NCBI RefSeq assembly: GCF_036898825.1
Contig: NZ_JARUND010000001.1
Location: 3,782,001 to 3,846,000 of the forward strand
Origin: Streptomyces sp. B21-083
GTDB taxonomy: Bacteria; Actinomycetota; Actinomycetes; Streptomycetales; Streptomycetaceae
Length of the DNA: 64,000 bases
Reading direction: 5' to 3'
Shown here: piece after piece, positions 17,284 through 25,897 of the stretch
How the letters are laid out: each line of letters starts with the position of its first letter
Numbering within the stretch: the stretch's first letter is position 1
Program-made: the position numbers and the translations under genes
Notes under the pieces: model-generated
Database searches by the model: none
The model's input: the letters and a program-made list of their open reading frames with translations, nothing else
What the model was told of the DNA's origin: nothing

Positions 17284-17323
17284 ACCTGGGGCCCCGCCGC
17301 TCGAAAGCGACGGGGCCCCAGGT
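17284..17323 (-). terminator. Terminator of tmRNA
   Basis: ACCTGGGGCCCCG at 17284-17296 pairs perfectly with CGGGGCCCCAGGT at 17311-17323, with a further CGCT/AGCG pairing closing a CGAA tetraloop. It begins about 20 nt past the 3' end of the tmRNA on the minus strand. Confidence 0.85.
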
Positions 17324-17343
17324 ACTGCATAACATGGGAATTG

Positions 17344-17740
17344 TGGAGATGGCGGGAATCGAACCCGCGTCCAACGGTGCGGAATCAGGGCTTCTCCGTG
17401 TGCAGTTCGCTGTGCTTTTCTCGGCCCCGGCAATCACGCGAACAAGTCGCCGACGGGCCCAGTCACTGTTAGATTTCCCTCTTCACCCCGTGACCGGGAT
17501 CAAGGTTTAGTCCCCTAGCTGATGCCAGGATCCGGGTCGGGAACACTCCCGGGCTGACACTCCCATTAATGCGGAGAACGCTCGTCGCTACCCTAAATCA
17601 GGCGGCGAGAGAGAACTGCGCGGAAGAATCGCTGTTTGAATTGGCGATTATTTTTTTCGGCCTGTGGTTTACGAGATCATGGCCGCTTCCTCGACACGCT
17701 TCACCTGCTTCGACAGCCGCTGTCGAAACCGATCATCCCC
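17344..17740 (-). ncRNA. ssrA: tmRNA (transfer-messenger RNA)
   Basis: Rescues stalled ribosomes with SmpB. The 5' end GGGGAUG (17740) pairs with CAUCUCC (17351-17345) to form the acceptor stem. The T-arm with GGGTTCGATTCCCGCC lies just before the 3' end. The tag frame at 17645-17598 reads ANSNSDSSAQFSLAA followed by TGA, with GCC as resume codon. The genomic 3' end after the discriminator A is CAA rather than CCA, so the CCA must be completed after transcription. smpB starts a little upstream on the same strand. Confidence 0.97.
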
Positions 17741-17844
17741 ATGTTGTTTTTTCAAGCCCTCCGAGGAGGGAGGCGCACCCTCGGTGAGGTGCAGTCACCA
17801 TCGTACGTGACCGACGCGCACCGATGCCACCGAATATCCCGTCG

Positions 17845-18327
17845 CTACCCGTGCTGCTGCTTGCGCCGCACCGCCGAGACCGCCCGGTCCGTCTCACGCC
17901 GGTCCTGCTTCTCCCGCAGTGTCTGTCGCTTGTCGTACTCCTTCTTGCCTCGCGCCAGCGCGATCTCGATCTTCGCCCGGCCGTCCTTGAAGTACAGGGC
18001 GAGGGGCACGATCGCGTGGCCCGACTCCTGCGACTTCGACTCCAGCTTCTCGATCTCCGCGCGGTGCAGCAGCAGCTTCCGCTTGCGCCGGGCGCTGTGG
18101 TTGGTCCAGGTGCCCTGGCTGTACTCCGGCACGTGCACGTTGTGCAGCCACGCCTCGTGCCCGTCGAGCTGCACGAAGCCGTCGACGAGCGAGGCCCGCC
18201 CCTGACGCAGCGACTTCACCTCGGTACCGGTGAGGACCAGACCGGCCTCGTAGGTGTCGATGATGGCGTAGTCGTGGCGCGCCTTCTTGTTCTGGGCGAC
18301 CAGCTTGCGCCCTGTTTCCTTAGCCAT
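17845..18327 (-). CDS. smpB: SsrA-binding protein SmpB
   Basis: Binds tmRNA and delivers it to stalled ribosomes. 160 residues from ATG 18327. It has the core [35 protein letters not shown], and a C-terminal basic tail ([19 protein letters not shown]) that mimics the anticodon stem in the decoding centre. It lies 104 nt upstream of ssrA on the same strand, the usual Streptomyces arrangement. Confidence 0.97.
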   Translation of the reverse strand: MAKETGRKLVAQNKKARHDYAIIDTYEAGLVLTGTEVKSLRQGRASLVDGFVQLDGHEAWLHNVHVPEYSQGTWTNHSARRKRKLLLHRAEIEKLESKSQESGHAIVPLALYFKDGRAKIEIALARGKKEYDKRQTLREKQDRRETDRAVSAVRRKQQHG

Positions 18328-18376
18328 AGTGCGGCCATTTTCGCACTATGAGGGTGCTGAAAGGAAAGTCGATTAC

Positions 18377-18440
18377 CGGGAGACCACGGAGGACTGCGGG
18401 AGACCACGGAGGACCACGGCGGACTGCGGGGGACTACGAG
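18377..18440. repeat. Short imperfect tandem repeats between smpB and the S41 protease gene
   Basis: GGGAGACCACGGAGGACTGC is followed by GGGAGACCACGGAGGACCAC, GGCGGACTGC and GGGGGACTACGAGG. The repeats run to the 3' end of the protease gene (stop at 18434). No function is evident. Confidence 0.7.
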
Positions 18441-19612
18441 GGATCGCCCAGCCCGCTGAGTACCGTCTCCGCCTGTTCCAGTGCTCCCCGGTCGGCGTCG
18501 AGGTCGGGCGTGAGGCCCACGCCGTCGACGCCGCGCCCCGAAGGAGTGCGGTAGTGGCCGACGGTCAGCTCGGCGACGGAGCCGTCGGGCAGCCGGCTCG
18601 GCATCTGCACCGAGCCCTTGCCGAAGGTCCTGGAGCCCACGACGACCGCCCGGCCACGGTCCTGGAGCGCGCCGGTGAGCAGCTCGGCCGCGCTCATCGT
18701 GCCGCCGTCGACCAGCGCGACCAGCGGCCGGGTGGTGTCGCCGCCCGGTTCGGCGTGCAGGGCGCGCTGCTCGCCGTTGACGTCGTACGTGGCGACGAGG
18801 CCGCCGTCGAGGAAGGCGGAGGCGGCGGTGACGGCCTCGGTGACCAGCCCGCCGGAGTTGCCTCGCAGGTCGAGAATGATCCCGGCGCCGGCCGGGGCGT
18901 CCCGTACCGCGCCGCGCACCACCTCACCGACACCCTTGGTGAAGGCGGCGACCCGGATGACGGTGACCCTGCTCTCGGCGACCTGCCGGACGGTCGCGGA
19001 GTCCGTGGAGAGCCGCGCCCGGCGTACGGTCTCGCTCCACGCGCGCGTGCCGCGCTCCAGCCCGAGCCGGACGGTCGTACCGGCGGCGGCGTCCTGCGCG
19101 TCACCGCGCAGTAAGGAGACGACCTCGGTGACCGGCTGCCCGTCGACCGCGCGGCCGTCCACGCTCCGCAACCGGTCTCCGCTACGGATCCCGGCGCCGT
19201 CCGCGGGCGACCCGGACCGCACCCTGGTGACCTCGATACGGCCGTCCCGCTCGCGCCGCGCCCACAGTCCGACGCCCGTGTACCGGCCGTCGAGGGCTTC
19301 CTCGAACTCCTCGTACTCCCCCGGGGAGTACACCGCTCCCCAGCGGTCCCCGCTGCGGCTTACGGCGCGCTCGGCGGCCTCCATGGGGGACTTGCCGTCG
19401 GCCATGGCCGCGGCGGCAGCCTCGGCGACGTCCTCGTGGCTCCCTGCGGGGGTGGTGGAGCGGGCCCTGTCCGGGAGGGCGGTCTCGCGCTCGGCCGGAT
19501 CGGGGAACGAGCCGGTGGCCGCGCCGGCGACCAGGACACTGGCGAAGAGCAACGTCAGAGCCGCCCCGCGGCCCGCTCGGCGGGGCTGTGTGAACAGTGC
19601 TCGGCCCGACAT
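18434..19612 (-). CDS. S41-family C-terminal processing peptidase (PDZ protease)
   Basis: 392 residues with an N-terminal signal/anchor (AALTLLFASVLVAGAATG, about 17-34), so it acts outside the membrane. A PDZ domain (about 110-195) contains YTGVGLWARRE and RSGSPADGAGIRSGDRL. The S41 domain carries ILDLRGNSGGLV, the catalytic serine in GGTMSAAELL (about residue 305) and the lysine of the Ser-Lys dyad in RTFGKGSVQ (about 331). It degrades or trims exported proteins from their C-termini. Minus strand between ftsX and smpB, 67 nt after ftsX. Confidence 0.93.
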   Translation of the reverse strand: MSGRALFTQPRRAGRGAALTLLFASVLVAGAATGSFPDPAERETALPDRARSTTPAGSHEDVAEAAAAAMADGKSPMEAAERAVSRSGDRWGAVYSPGEYEEFEEALDGRYTGVGLWARRERDGRIEVTRVRSGSPADGAGIRSGDRLRSVDGRAVDGQPVTEVVSLLRGDAQDAAAGTTVRLGLERGTRAWSETVRRARLSTDSATVRQVAESRVTVIRVAAFTKGVGEVVRGAVRDAPAGAGIILDLRGNSGGLVTEAVTAASAFLDGGLVATYDVNGEQRALHAEPGGDTTRPLVALVDGGTMSAAELLTGALQDRGRAVVVGSRTFGKGSVQMPSRLPDGSVAELTVGHYRTPSGRGVDGVGLTPDLDADRGALEQAETVLSGLGDPS

Positions 19613-19679
19613 GCCGGTGAGTCTAGGACAAGCCGAAGGGCCGTACGGTCGGATGTCCGAACGGCCCCCTTGGCATGCG

Positions 19680-20600
19680 TCACACCTTCAGGTACTTGCG
19701 CAACGCGAAGAAAGCGGCCAACGCGGGCATCAGCAGACTCGTCGCGAGGATGAGCGGAAGCTTGGTGAGTACGGCGTCCCAGCCGATGAAGGTGATCAGG
19801 TTCAGCTTCTCGGACAGGGCCAGCCCGTGATCGATGATGAAGTACCGCCCGACCAGCAGGAAGGCACAGGCGACACCGCCACCGATCAGCCCGGCGACGG
19901 CGGCCTCCATGATGAACGGCGCCTGGATGTAGAACCCGGAGGCACCGACGAGGCGCATGATCCCGGTCTCACGCCGACGGCTGAACGCGGACACACGCAC
20001 CGTGTTGACGATCAGCATCAGCGCGACGACGAGCATCAGGGCCATCACCGCGCGGGCGGCCCAGTTCATGCCGTTGAGCAACCCGAAGAGGTTGTCGAGG
20101 ATGCCCTTCTGGTCCTGCACGGACTGCACACCGTCACGCCCGTCGAAGGCGGTCGCGATGACCTGGTACTTCTCCGGGTCCTTGAGCTTGATCCGGTACG
20201 ACTCCTGCATCTGGTCCGGGGTGAGCGAACTGGCCAGCGGGGAGTCGCCGAACTGCTCCTTGTAGTGCTTGTAGGCCTCGTCCGCGGACTCGTACGTGAC
20301 CTTCTCCACGACGGAGTCCATCTTCTCCAGATCGCCGAGGATCTGCTTCTTCTGGTCGCTGGTCACCGCGCCCTTGGCACAGTTCGGGTCGGACTCGGCG
20401 TCGCTCTTGTTGCAGAGGAACACCGAGACGTTGACCTTGTCGTACCAGTAGCCCTTCATCGTGCTGACCTGGTCACTCATCAGGAGCGACCCGCCGAACA
20501 GGGCGAGCGACAGGGCGACGGAGACGATGACGGCGAAGGTCATCGTCAGATTGCGACGGAGACCGACACCGATCTCCGACAGTACGAACTGGGCGCGCAT
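19680..20600 (-). CDS. ftsX: FtsX, permease-like subunit of the FtsEX division complex
   Basis: Controls peptidoglycan hydrolases during division, with FtsE. 306 residues: a first membrane helix at about 19-41, a large extracytoplasmic domain (about 45-180, with cysteines in FLCNKSDAESDPNCAKG), then three helices in the C-terminal FtsX/MacB region (AVMALMLVVALMLIVN, EAAVAGLIGGGVACAFLLV, PLILATSLLMPALAAFFAL). The RRRETGIMRLVGAS coupling motif contacts FtsE. ftsE lies upstream on the same strand with an 86-nt gap rich in CACTG/CAGTG repeats. Confidence 0.97.
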   Translation of the reverse strand: MRAQFVLSEIGVGLRRNLTMTFAVIVSVALSLALFGGSLLMSDQVSTMKGYWYDKVNVSVFLCNKSDAESDPNCAKGAVTSDQKKQILGDLEKMDSVVEKVTYESADEAYKHYKEQFGDSPLASSLTPDQMQESYRIKLKDPEKYQVIATAFDGRDGVQSVQDQKGILDNLFGLLNGMNWAARAVMALMLVVALMLIVNTVRVSAFSRRRETGIMRLVGASGFYIQAPFIMEAAVAGLIGGGVACAFLLVGRYFIIDHGLALSEKLNLITFIGWDAVLTKLPLILATSLLMPALAAFFALRKYLKV

Positions 20601-20686
20601 GGCGAGCTCAAGCCTTTCCGGGAACTCCGAGGACCGTCGACGTCACTGACCACCAGTGATCGCCAGTGACCGACCGACATTGACCG

Positions 20687-21376
20687 TCAGTGCTGGTAGC
20701 CGTAGACGCCGCGCGCCTGGTCGCGGACGAGACGGCCCTTCTCCAGCTCGATGACGCGCTTGCGCATCTGGTCGACGATGTTCTGGTCGTGCGTCGCCAT
20801 CACCACGGTCGTGCCCGTCCGGTTGATCCGGTCGAGCAGCTTCATGATGCCGACGGAGGTCTGCGGGTCGAGGTTGCCGGTCGGTTCGTCGGCGATCAGC
20901 AGCTTGGGCCGGTTCACGAAGGCCCGCGCGATGGCGACACGCTGCTGCTCACCGCCGGACAGCTCACCGGGCATCCGCTCCTCCTTGCCGCCGAGGCCGA
21001 CGAGGTCGAGCACCTGGGGCACGGACTTGCGGATCTCGCCCTTCGACTTGCCGATGACCTCCTGCGCGAAGGCGACGTTCTCGGCGACCGTCTTGTTCGG
21101 CAGCAGCCGGAAGTCCTGGAACACGGTCCCCAGCTGGCGCCGCATCTGCGGCACCTTCCAGTTGGAGAGGCGCGCGAGGTCCTTGCCCAGGACGTGCACC
21201 TGACCGTGGCTGGCGCGCTCCTCGCGGAGGATCAGCCTCAGGAAGGTGGACTTTCCGGAGCCGGAGGACCCGACGAGGAAGACGAACTCACCCTTCTCGA
21301 CCTCCAGGGTGACATCCCGGAGGGCGGGGTGATTCTGCTTGGGGTAGACCTTGGAGACGCTGTCGAATCGGATCAC
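20687..21376 (-). CDS. ftsE: FtsE, ATPase subunit of the FtsEX complex
   Basis: 229 residues from GTG 21376 ([15 protein letters not shown]). The frame is open further upstream to 21727, but that part is not family-like; ATG 21394 would add 6 residues. Walker [10 protein letters not shown] at residues 36-44, signature LSGGEQQR, Walker [14 protein letters not shown]-loop VVMATHD. It powers FtsX, which follows on the same strand. The upstream region contains the divergent zinc-ribbon miniprotein gene. Confidence 0.96.
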   Translation of the reverse strand: MIRFDSVSKVYPKQNHPALRDVTLEVEKGEFVFLVGSSGSGKSTFLRLILREERASHGQVHVLGKDLARLSNWKVPQMRRQLGTVFQDFRLLPNKTVAENVAFAQEVIGKSKGEIRKSVPQVLDLVGLGGKEERMPGELSGGEQQRVAIARAFVNRPKLLIADEPTGNLDPQTSVGIMKLLDRINRTGTTVVMATHDQNIVDQMRKRVIELEKGRLVRDQARGVYGYQH

Positions 21377-21650
21377 GGATACACCACGGACCATCGGGGG
21401 CAGGTGACCGTGACCATACGCGAACCGGGGACGCGAGCGCAGGCGCGGGAGTGCTTTGCGCAAGGGTTGTGCCCATTTATGACGGTCGGCAGCGGCCCGG
21501 GGTCCTCGACTGACCCGTGTGAGCGCTGGGCAGGATAAGGCGAACCGCGCCGAAATCCGTGGAACCTGGCACAGTGGAGCGTGGAGTGGGGAACGGTCGC
21601 GTTCCCGAAAGCGTTGTGTAAGTGGAAGCGGCGCAAGGAGGGCAAGGCGC

Positions 21651-21842
21651 ATGACGTACGACCGATTGGTGTGCGCGAACTGCGCGGCGCCCGTGAGTGA
21701 GGGACGCTGTCCCGTCTGCCGGGCCAACCGCGAGCGGCTGCAACAGGAGGGCCCGTTCGCCGGACTGAACCCGATGGCGCTGATCGCGCTGCTCGCGGTG
21801 CTGATAGCGGCACTGGCACTGGTGGCTCACCAGACGGCATAG
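21651..21842 (+). CDS. Zinc-ribbon plus single-TM miniprotein
   Basis: 63 residues from ATG 21651, preceded by a strong ribosome site (AAGGAGGG). Four cysteines in two CxxC knuckles ([16 protein letters not shown], residues about 8-23) form a probable zinc ribbon, and a C-terminal hydrophobic stretch ([20 protein letters not shown], about 40-59) forms one membrane helix. It is divergent from ftsE and ends before a strong terminator at 21915. No function is known to me. Confidence 0.85.
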   Translation: MTYDRLVCANCAAPVSEGRCPVCRANRERLQQEGPFAGLNPMALIALLAVLIAALALVAHQTA

Positions 21843-21914
21843 GCCGAACAGCGCGGGCGCGACGGCACGGCGAGACGCCGGCGAACCGTCACTGGACACA
21901 GGAGTCACATGACA

Positions 21915-21954
21915 CACGAAGGGCCCGGAGCGACGAAGCTCCGGGCCCTTCGTG
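21915..21954. terminator. Bidirectional terminator
   Basis: CACGAAGGGCCCGGAGC (21915-21931) pairs perfectly over 17 bp with GCTCCGGGCCCTTCGTG (21938-21954) around a 6-nt loop. It separates the convergent miniprotein gene (ends 21842) and the LAETG protein gene (ends 21996). Confidence 0.88.
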
Positions 21955-21995
21955 CGTACGCAGGGCGTACGTACCACCGGGTACGGCGGGTGCTA

Positions 21996-22628
21996 CTAGG
22001 CCGCTGCGCCGCCACGGCCACCCACGAGACGCGGGAGGACGCGGAAGGCGATACCGCCGGCGATCATCGTGGCGGCACCGATGATCAGGAAGGTCGTCTC
22101 GGCGGCACCGGTCTCGGCGAGCTCGGCGCCCGAACCCTGGGCCGCGGTCTCCGAGCCCGTGTCGGTGAGGGCCGAGGAGCCCTCCTCCTGGACGGAGGTG
22201 TTCGAGCCGCCGCCGTCGGGGTTGGTGTTGCTGTTTCCACCGCCGTTGCCGTCGCCGGTGCCCGTGCCGCCGCCGTCCGTCGGGTCGTCGGACGGGGTGT
22301 CGGTCGGGGTGTCGGTCGGGTCCTCGTCGGTCGGCTCGCTCGGCTCGGTGGAGGGCTCATCCGGCTCCGAGGGCTCCGGGGCGGCCGTGGTCGGGTCCGG
22401 GTCGGGCAGGGTGGGCTCCGGAGCCGACGGGGTGGGGTCCGGCTCGGTCGGAAGACTGCTCGGGTCGGGCGCGGTCGGGGTCGGGTCCGGGCTCGGCGTG
22501 CCGGCGCAGATCGCGAGCAGGTCGCACTCGTCCGCGGAGGCTATGCCGGCGGCGGTGAACGACGCGCCGGCGGCGATGACCGCTCCGGCCGCGATCCGCG
22601 CGACCCGTATCCGCGTCTTGTTCGTCAT
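21996..22628 (-). CDS. LAETG cell-wall-anchored protein (sortase substrate)
   Basis: 210 residues from ATG 22628 (GGGGGT ribosome site). Signal peptide with ARIAAGAVIAAGASFTAAGI, cleaved after ASA. Mature start DECDLLAICAG carries two cysteines. Then a proline/threonine/aspartate/serine-rich stalk (about 50-165). The C-terminus has the sorting signal LAETG, a hydrophobic helix (AAETTFLIIGAATMIAGGIA) and a short positive tail. LAXTG signals are used by class E sortases in Streptomyces (as in long chaplins), so the protein is probably linked to peptidoglycan. Its ligand is unknown; no folded domain is visible. Confidence 0.9.
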   Translation of the reverse strand: MTNKTRIRVARIAAGAVIAAGASFTAAGIASADECDLLAICAGTPSPDPTPTAPDPSSLPTEPDPTPSAPEPTLPDPDPTTAAPEPSEPDEPSTEPSEPTDEDPTDTPTDTPSDDPTDGGGTGTGDGNGGGNSNTNPDGGGSNTSVQEEGSSALTDTGSETAAQGSGAELAETGAAETTFLIIGAATMIAGGIAFRVLPRLVGGRGGAAA

Positions 22629-22940
22629 ATGGCTGGTACCCCCAGTAGCTGAATTCGTCATTGGAGCTGCGCTCGGGGCCGTGATCGACAGGGGCGGCAG
22701 AGAGCGCCCCCGGTTCACATGCGCCCCAGAGATACGCATGCCGAGCTTTACCTTTTCGATTTTCCAAGAGCACGTCAAGGTCGTTGCGCGCGCAATGTCC
22801 CCTTGCTCCTCGCTTGCCGCACATCGGACCCTGTGAGTGTGATGTAAAACCCAGACATCCTCAGACACAGAGCAACCGCCGTCCGGTGGGCGGCGGTTGC
22901 TTTGTCGACAAGGAGCTCTTCGGGCGGGTCCTGCGGAGTG
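22629..22940. other. Gene-free spacer between prfB and the LAETG gene
   Basis: 312 nt. It holds the prfB terminator (22872-22900) and must hold the promoter of the LAETG gene. On the minus strand TTGACG (22778-22773) is followed 17 nt later by AAAGGT, a weak match to a promoter. No ORF with a ribosome site is seen. Confidence 0.5.
22872..22900 (-). terminator. Terminator downstream of prfB
   Basis: GCAACCGCCG (22872-22881) pairs with CGGCGGTTGC (22891-22900). It starts 41 nt past the prfB stop codon. Confidence 0.75.
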
Positions 22941-24047
22941 CTACTTCTCCTGCTGCTTGCGCCAGCGAATTCCGGCTTCGAGGAATCCGTCGATCTCACC
23001 GTTGAACACGGCCTCGGGGTTGCCGACTTCGAACTCCGTACGCAGGTCCTTGACCATCTGGTACGGGTGCAGGACGTACGAACGCATCTGGTTGCCCCAG
23101 GAGTTGCCGCCGTCTCCCTTGAGGGCGTTCATCTTGGCCTGCTCCTCCTGACGGCGGCGCTCCAGCAGCTTGGCCTGGAGCACGTTCATCGCGCTGGCCT
23201 TGTTCTGGATCTGCGAGCGCTCGTTCTGGCAGGAGACGACGATGCCGGTGGGGAGGTGGGTCAGGCGGACCGCGGAGTCGGTGGTGTTGACGCCCTGGCC
23301 GCCGGGGCCGGAGGAGCGGTACACGTCGACGCGCAGCTCGGACTCGTCGATCTCGATGTGGTCGGTCTGCTCGACGACCGGCAGGATCTCCACACCGGCG
23401 AACGAGGTCTGGCGACGGCCCTGGTTGTCGAAGGGCGAGATCCGGACGAGCCGGTGGGTGCCCTGTTCGACGGAGAGCGTGCCGTAGGCGTACGGCACGT
23501 TGACGGCGAAGGTGGTCGACTTGATGCCGGCCTCTTCGGCGTACGACGTCTCGTAGATCTCGGTCTTGTAGCCCTTCTGCTCCGCCCACCGCAGGTACAT
23601 GCGCTGCAGCTTCTCGGCGAAGTCGGCGGCGTCCACGCCACCGGCCTCCGCGCGGATGTTGACGAGGGCCTCACGGGCGTCGTACTCGCCGGAGAGGAGG
23701 GTACGGACCTCCATCTCGTCGAGGGCCTTCCTCACGGAGGTGAGCTCGGACTCCGCCTCGGCGCGGGTGTCCGGGTCGTCCTCCTCCTCGGCCATCTCGA
23801 AGAGCACGCTCAGATCGTCGATCCGTCCGCGCAGCGTTTCGGCCTTCCTCACCTCCGCCTGGAGGTGAGAGAGCTTGCTGGTGATCTTCTGCGCTTCCTC
23901 CGGGTCGTCCCACAGGGACGGCGCTGCCGCCTGCTCCTCGAGCACGACGACATCTGCCCTCAACTTGTCGAGGTCCAGGACGGCCTCGATCGACTCCATG
24001 GTCGAGGAGAGGGACTTGAGCTCTTCGGATACATCGACGACTGCCAC
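22941..24047 (-). CDS. prfB: Peptide chain release factor 2
   Basis: Recognises UGA and UAA stop codons and triggers peptide release. 368 residues from GTG 24047 ([13 protein letters not shown]). The anticodon-like tripeptide SPF is in [12 protein letters not shown]; the catalytic GGQ is in [12 protein letters not shown] (about 248-250). The gene is one continuous frame, so it lacks the programmed frameshift of E. coli prfB, as expected for actinobacteria. The open frame upstream of 24047 (to 24251) contains dispersed-repeat sequence and is not family-like. Confidence 0.97.
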   Translation of the reverse strand: MAVVDVSEELKSLSSTMESIEAVLDLDKLRADVVVLEEQAAAPSLWDDPEEAQKITSKLSHLQAEVRKAETLRGRIDDLSVLFEMAEEEDDPDTRAEAESELTSVRKALDEMEVRTLLSGEYDAREALVNIRAEAGGVDAADFAEKLQRMYLRWAEQKGYKTEIYETSYAEEAGIKSTTFAVNVPYAYGTLSVEQGTHRLVRISPFDNQGRRQTSFAGVEILPVVEQTDHIEIDESELRVDVYRSSGPGGQGVNTTDSAVRLTHLPTGIVVSCQNERSQIQNKASAMNVLQAKLLERRRQEEQAKMNALKGDGGNSWGNQMRSYVLHPYQMVKDLRTEFEVGNPEAVFNGEIDGFLEAGIRWRKQQEK

Positions 24048-24171
24048 GACACCAGCGTAACGGCTCCGCCGGAGCGGCAGACTTTCGGCGCCGGGTCCGG
24101 GAGGGGACGGGGTTCCCGGGGGTTTCCCGCCCACCCACCGGTGCACCACCCCTGACCAGCGCAGGCCCGCA

Positions 24172-24246
24172 CTCTCAGCCCGTCCGGCGATTGGGGACAA
24201 GGCCCGTTCAGGGCCGGAGCGGGGGTCTGAGGGCGGAGCCCCCAGG
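24172..24246. repeat. Dispersed Streptomyces intergenic repeat, copy 1
   Basis: Contains AGCCCGTCCGGCGATTGGGG, GACAAGGCCCGTTCAGGGCC and a final GGAGCCCCCAGGG. It matches the copy at 58247-58320 almost base for base. It ends one base before the pkaB stop codon, so it is the 3' flank of that gene and can fold into GC-rich hairpins. Confidence 0.85.
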
Positions 24247-24247
24247 G

Positions 24248-25537
24248 TCAAGGTGAGGCCGGTGCGGAGCTGTTCGTGTCCTGGGGCGTCGCCCCCGCGT
24301 CGTCACCCGACACGGCCACCCACGTACCGACCCCCACCACCGCCACCAGCACCACCGCGGCCGTCCCCAACGTCACCCTGCGCCGCCGCGCCGAAGCCCG
24401 GTGCCGCGCGGAGCCGGGCCGCGGGGCGCCCGCCGGACGCGGCACGCGGGCCGTGCCCAGCGCCCCGCCCGCCAGCTCGTCCGGCCCCGGCACCCGCATC
24501 GACGTGTGCGTGTCCCGGTTGGAGTCCGGCTTGGCGCCTCGCACCAGAGGCACCGCACCCCGCCGCACCCGCTCCCCCGCCGGCACGGTCGCCTCGTCGT
24601 ACGCCTCGTCCCGCGAACCCTGCCCGGAGCCATGGCCTTGACCCGGGCTCGGACCCTGGCCGGACTCCTCCCCGTCCTCCGAGTCCGGCTCGTCCACGTC
24701 CAGCGGCGGCATCCCCACCAGCAACGGCAACTGCTCCCGCAGCCGGGCCCCCAGCTCGGACGCCCGCAGCCGCGACGCCGGTGCCTTCGCCAGGCACTGC
24801 ACGAGCAGCTGCCACAGTTCCTCGGGGATCCCCGGAAGGGGGACCACCGTCTCCGTGACATGCCGGCGCAGGACCGCGCCGGGGTGGCCGCCGCCGAAGG
24901 GCGTGAAACCGGCCAGCAGTTCGTACAGAACCGTCGCGAGCGCGTAGATGTCGACGGCCGCGCGCGGAGGCAGGCCCTCGACGATCTCCGGCGCCAGATA
25001 GTCCGGCGTACCGATGATCTTCGTGGCCCGGGTACGCCGCGGTGAGTCGATGAGTTTCGCGACGCCGAAGTCCGTCAGAAGGGCGGGGTGCGAGCCGCCG
25101 GGGCCCAGAGGGCCCTGCATGTCCAGCAGCACGTTCTCCGGCTTCACGTCGCGGTGCACGACCCCGGCGGCGTGTGCGGCGGCCAGGCCGTCCGCGATGT
25201 CGGCCACTATCGCGACCGCGGCCTCGGGGGCGAGCCGGCGCTCGCGGTCGAGCCGGGTGCGCAGGTCCGTACCCCGCACCAGGTCCATGACGAGCGCGAG
25301 GTCGTTGCCGTCGACCACCAGGTCCCGTACGGACACGATGTTCGGGTGTTCGAGGCCGAGCAACGCGGTCCGCTCCTGCACGAAGCGTCCGACGAGCTCT
25401 TGGTCCGACGCCAGGTCCTCGCGCAACAGCTTGACGGCGACGGGCCCCTCGGGACCCTCACCCAGCCACACCGTGCCGGCGCTGCCCCGCCCCAGGATCT
25501 GGTTGGCGGTGTACCGGCTGCCGATCTTCCGTGCCAA
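24248..25537 (-). CDS. pkaB: Membrane Ser/Thr protein kinase, PkaB-like
   Basis: 429 residues from TTG 25537 with ribosome site TAGGAG. N-terminal eukaryote-type kinase domain (about 1-270): glycine loop [12 protein letters not shown], catalytic lysine in VAVKLL, catalytic loop [15 protein letters not shown] in LTDFGVAKL, and APE motif YLAPEIVEG. Then a low-complexity acidic/glycine region and one membrane helix near residues 388-408 ([20 protein letters not shown]), leaving a short extracytoplasmic tail. Next to a second kinase, as in the S. coelicolor pkaA/pkaB pair; symbol assigned from that order. Confidence 0.88.
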   Translation of the reverse strand: MARKIGSRYTANQILGRGSAGTVWLGEGPEGPVAVKLLREDLASDQELVGRFVQERTALLGLEHPNIVSVRDLVVDGNDLALVMDLVRGTDLRTRLDRERRLAPEAAVAIVADIADGLAAAHAAGVVHRDVKPENVLLDMQGPLGPGGSHPALLTDFGVAKLIDSPRRTRATKIIGTPDYLAPEIVEGLPPRAAVDIYALATVLYELLAGFTPFGGGHPGAVLRRHVTETVVPLPGIPEELWQLLVQCLAKAPASRLRASELGARLREQLPLLVGMPPLDVDEPDSEDGEESGQGPSPGQGHGSGQGSRDEAYDEATVPAGERVRRGAVPLVRGAKPDSNRDTHTSMRVPGPDELAGGALGTARVPRPAGAPRPGSARHRASARRRRVTLGTAAVVLVAVVGVGTWVAVSGDDAGATPQDTNSSAPASP

Positions 25538-25897
25538 GACTGCTCCTACAGACGCGTATTGCCTACGCTGCGCCGATCCAGGGCACTCTCCCCGGACCCC
25601 CAGCCGACAGACCTCGACCTCAGCCGATAAAACTACGCGTCCGGAGCCCTAACCTTCACCGCCGGGACGGAAATCACCCGCCAGGTGTCGACAAATCCCC
25701 AGAGTCGCCCCCGAATCACGCCCGGAGCGCCGCCCGCCTGCTCCACAAATAGCCCGACTGCTCCCTGATTGCCCGAACCCCCACCGCGCAACGGGCCGCC
25801 CGGGCGCGGGGCCACCACTCACCGCGCCACCGGGCCCGCAGACCCAGAGACCCACGGACCCGCGAACCCACCGGGGATCACCGCCCAGGCGAGTCCC
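25538..25897. other. Gene-free spacer between the two kinase genes
   Basis: 360 nt with no ORF that has a ribosome site. It must contain the pkaB promoter. The plus strand has short ACCC/CCCAGAG-type low-complexity sequence at 25830-25880. No terminator or operator is convincing. Confidence 0.4.

Noticed and set aside
17344..17740. tmRNA as an active prophage or ICE attachment site
   Set aside because: No integrase, excisionase or duplicated tmRNA 3' end was found within the window, so integration here remains only a possibility.
22941..24047. Programmed frameshift in prfB
   Set aside because: The gene reads as one uninterrupted frame from GTG to the stop.
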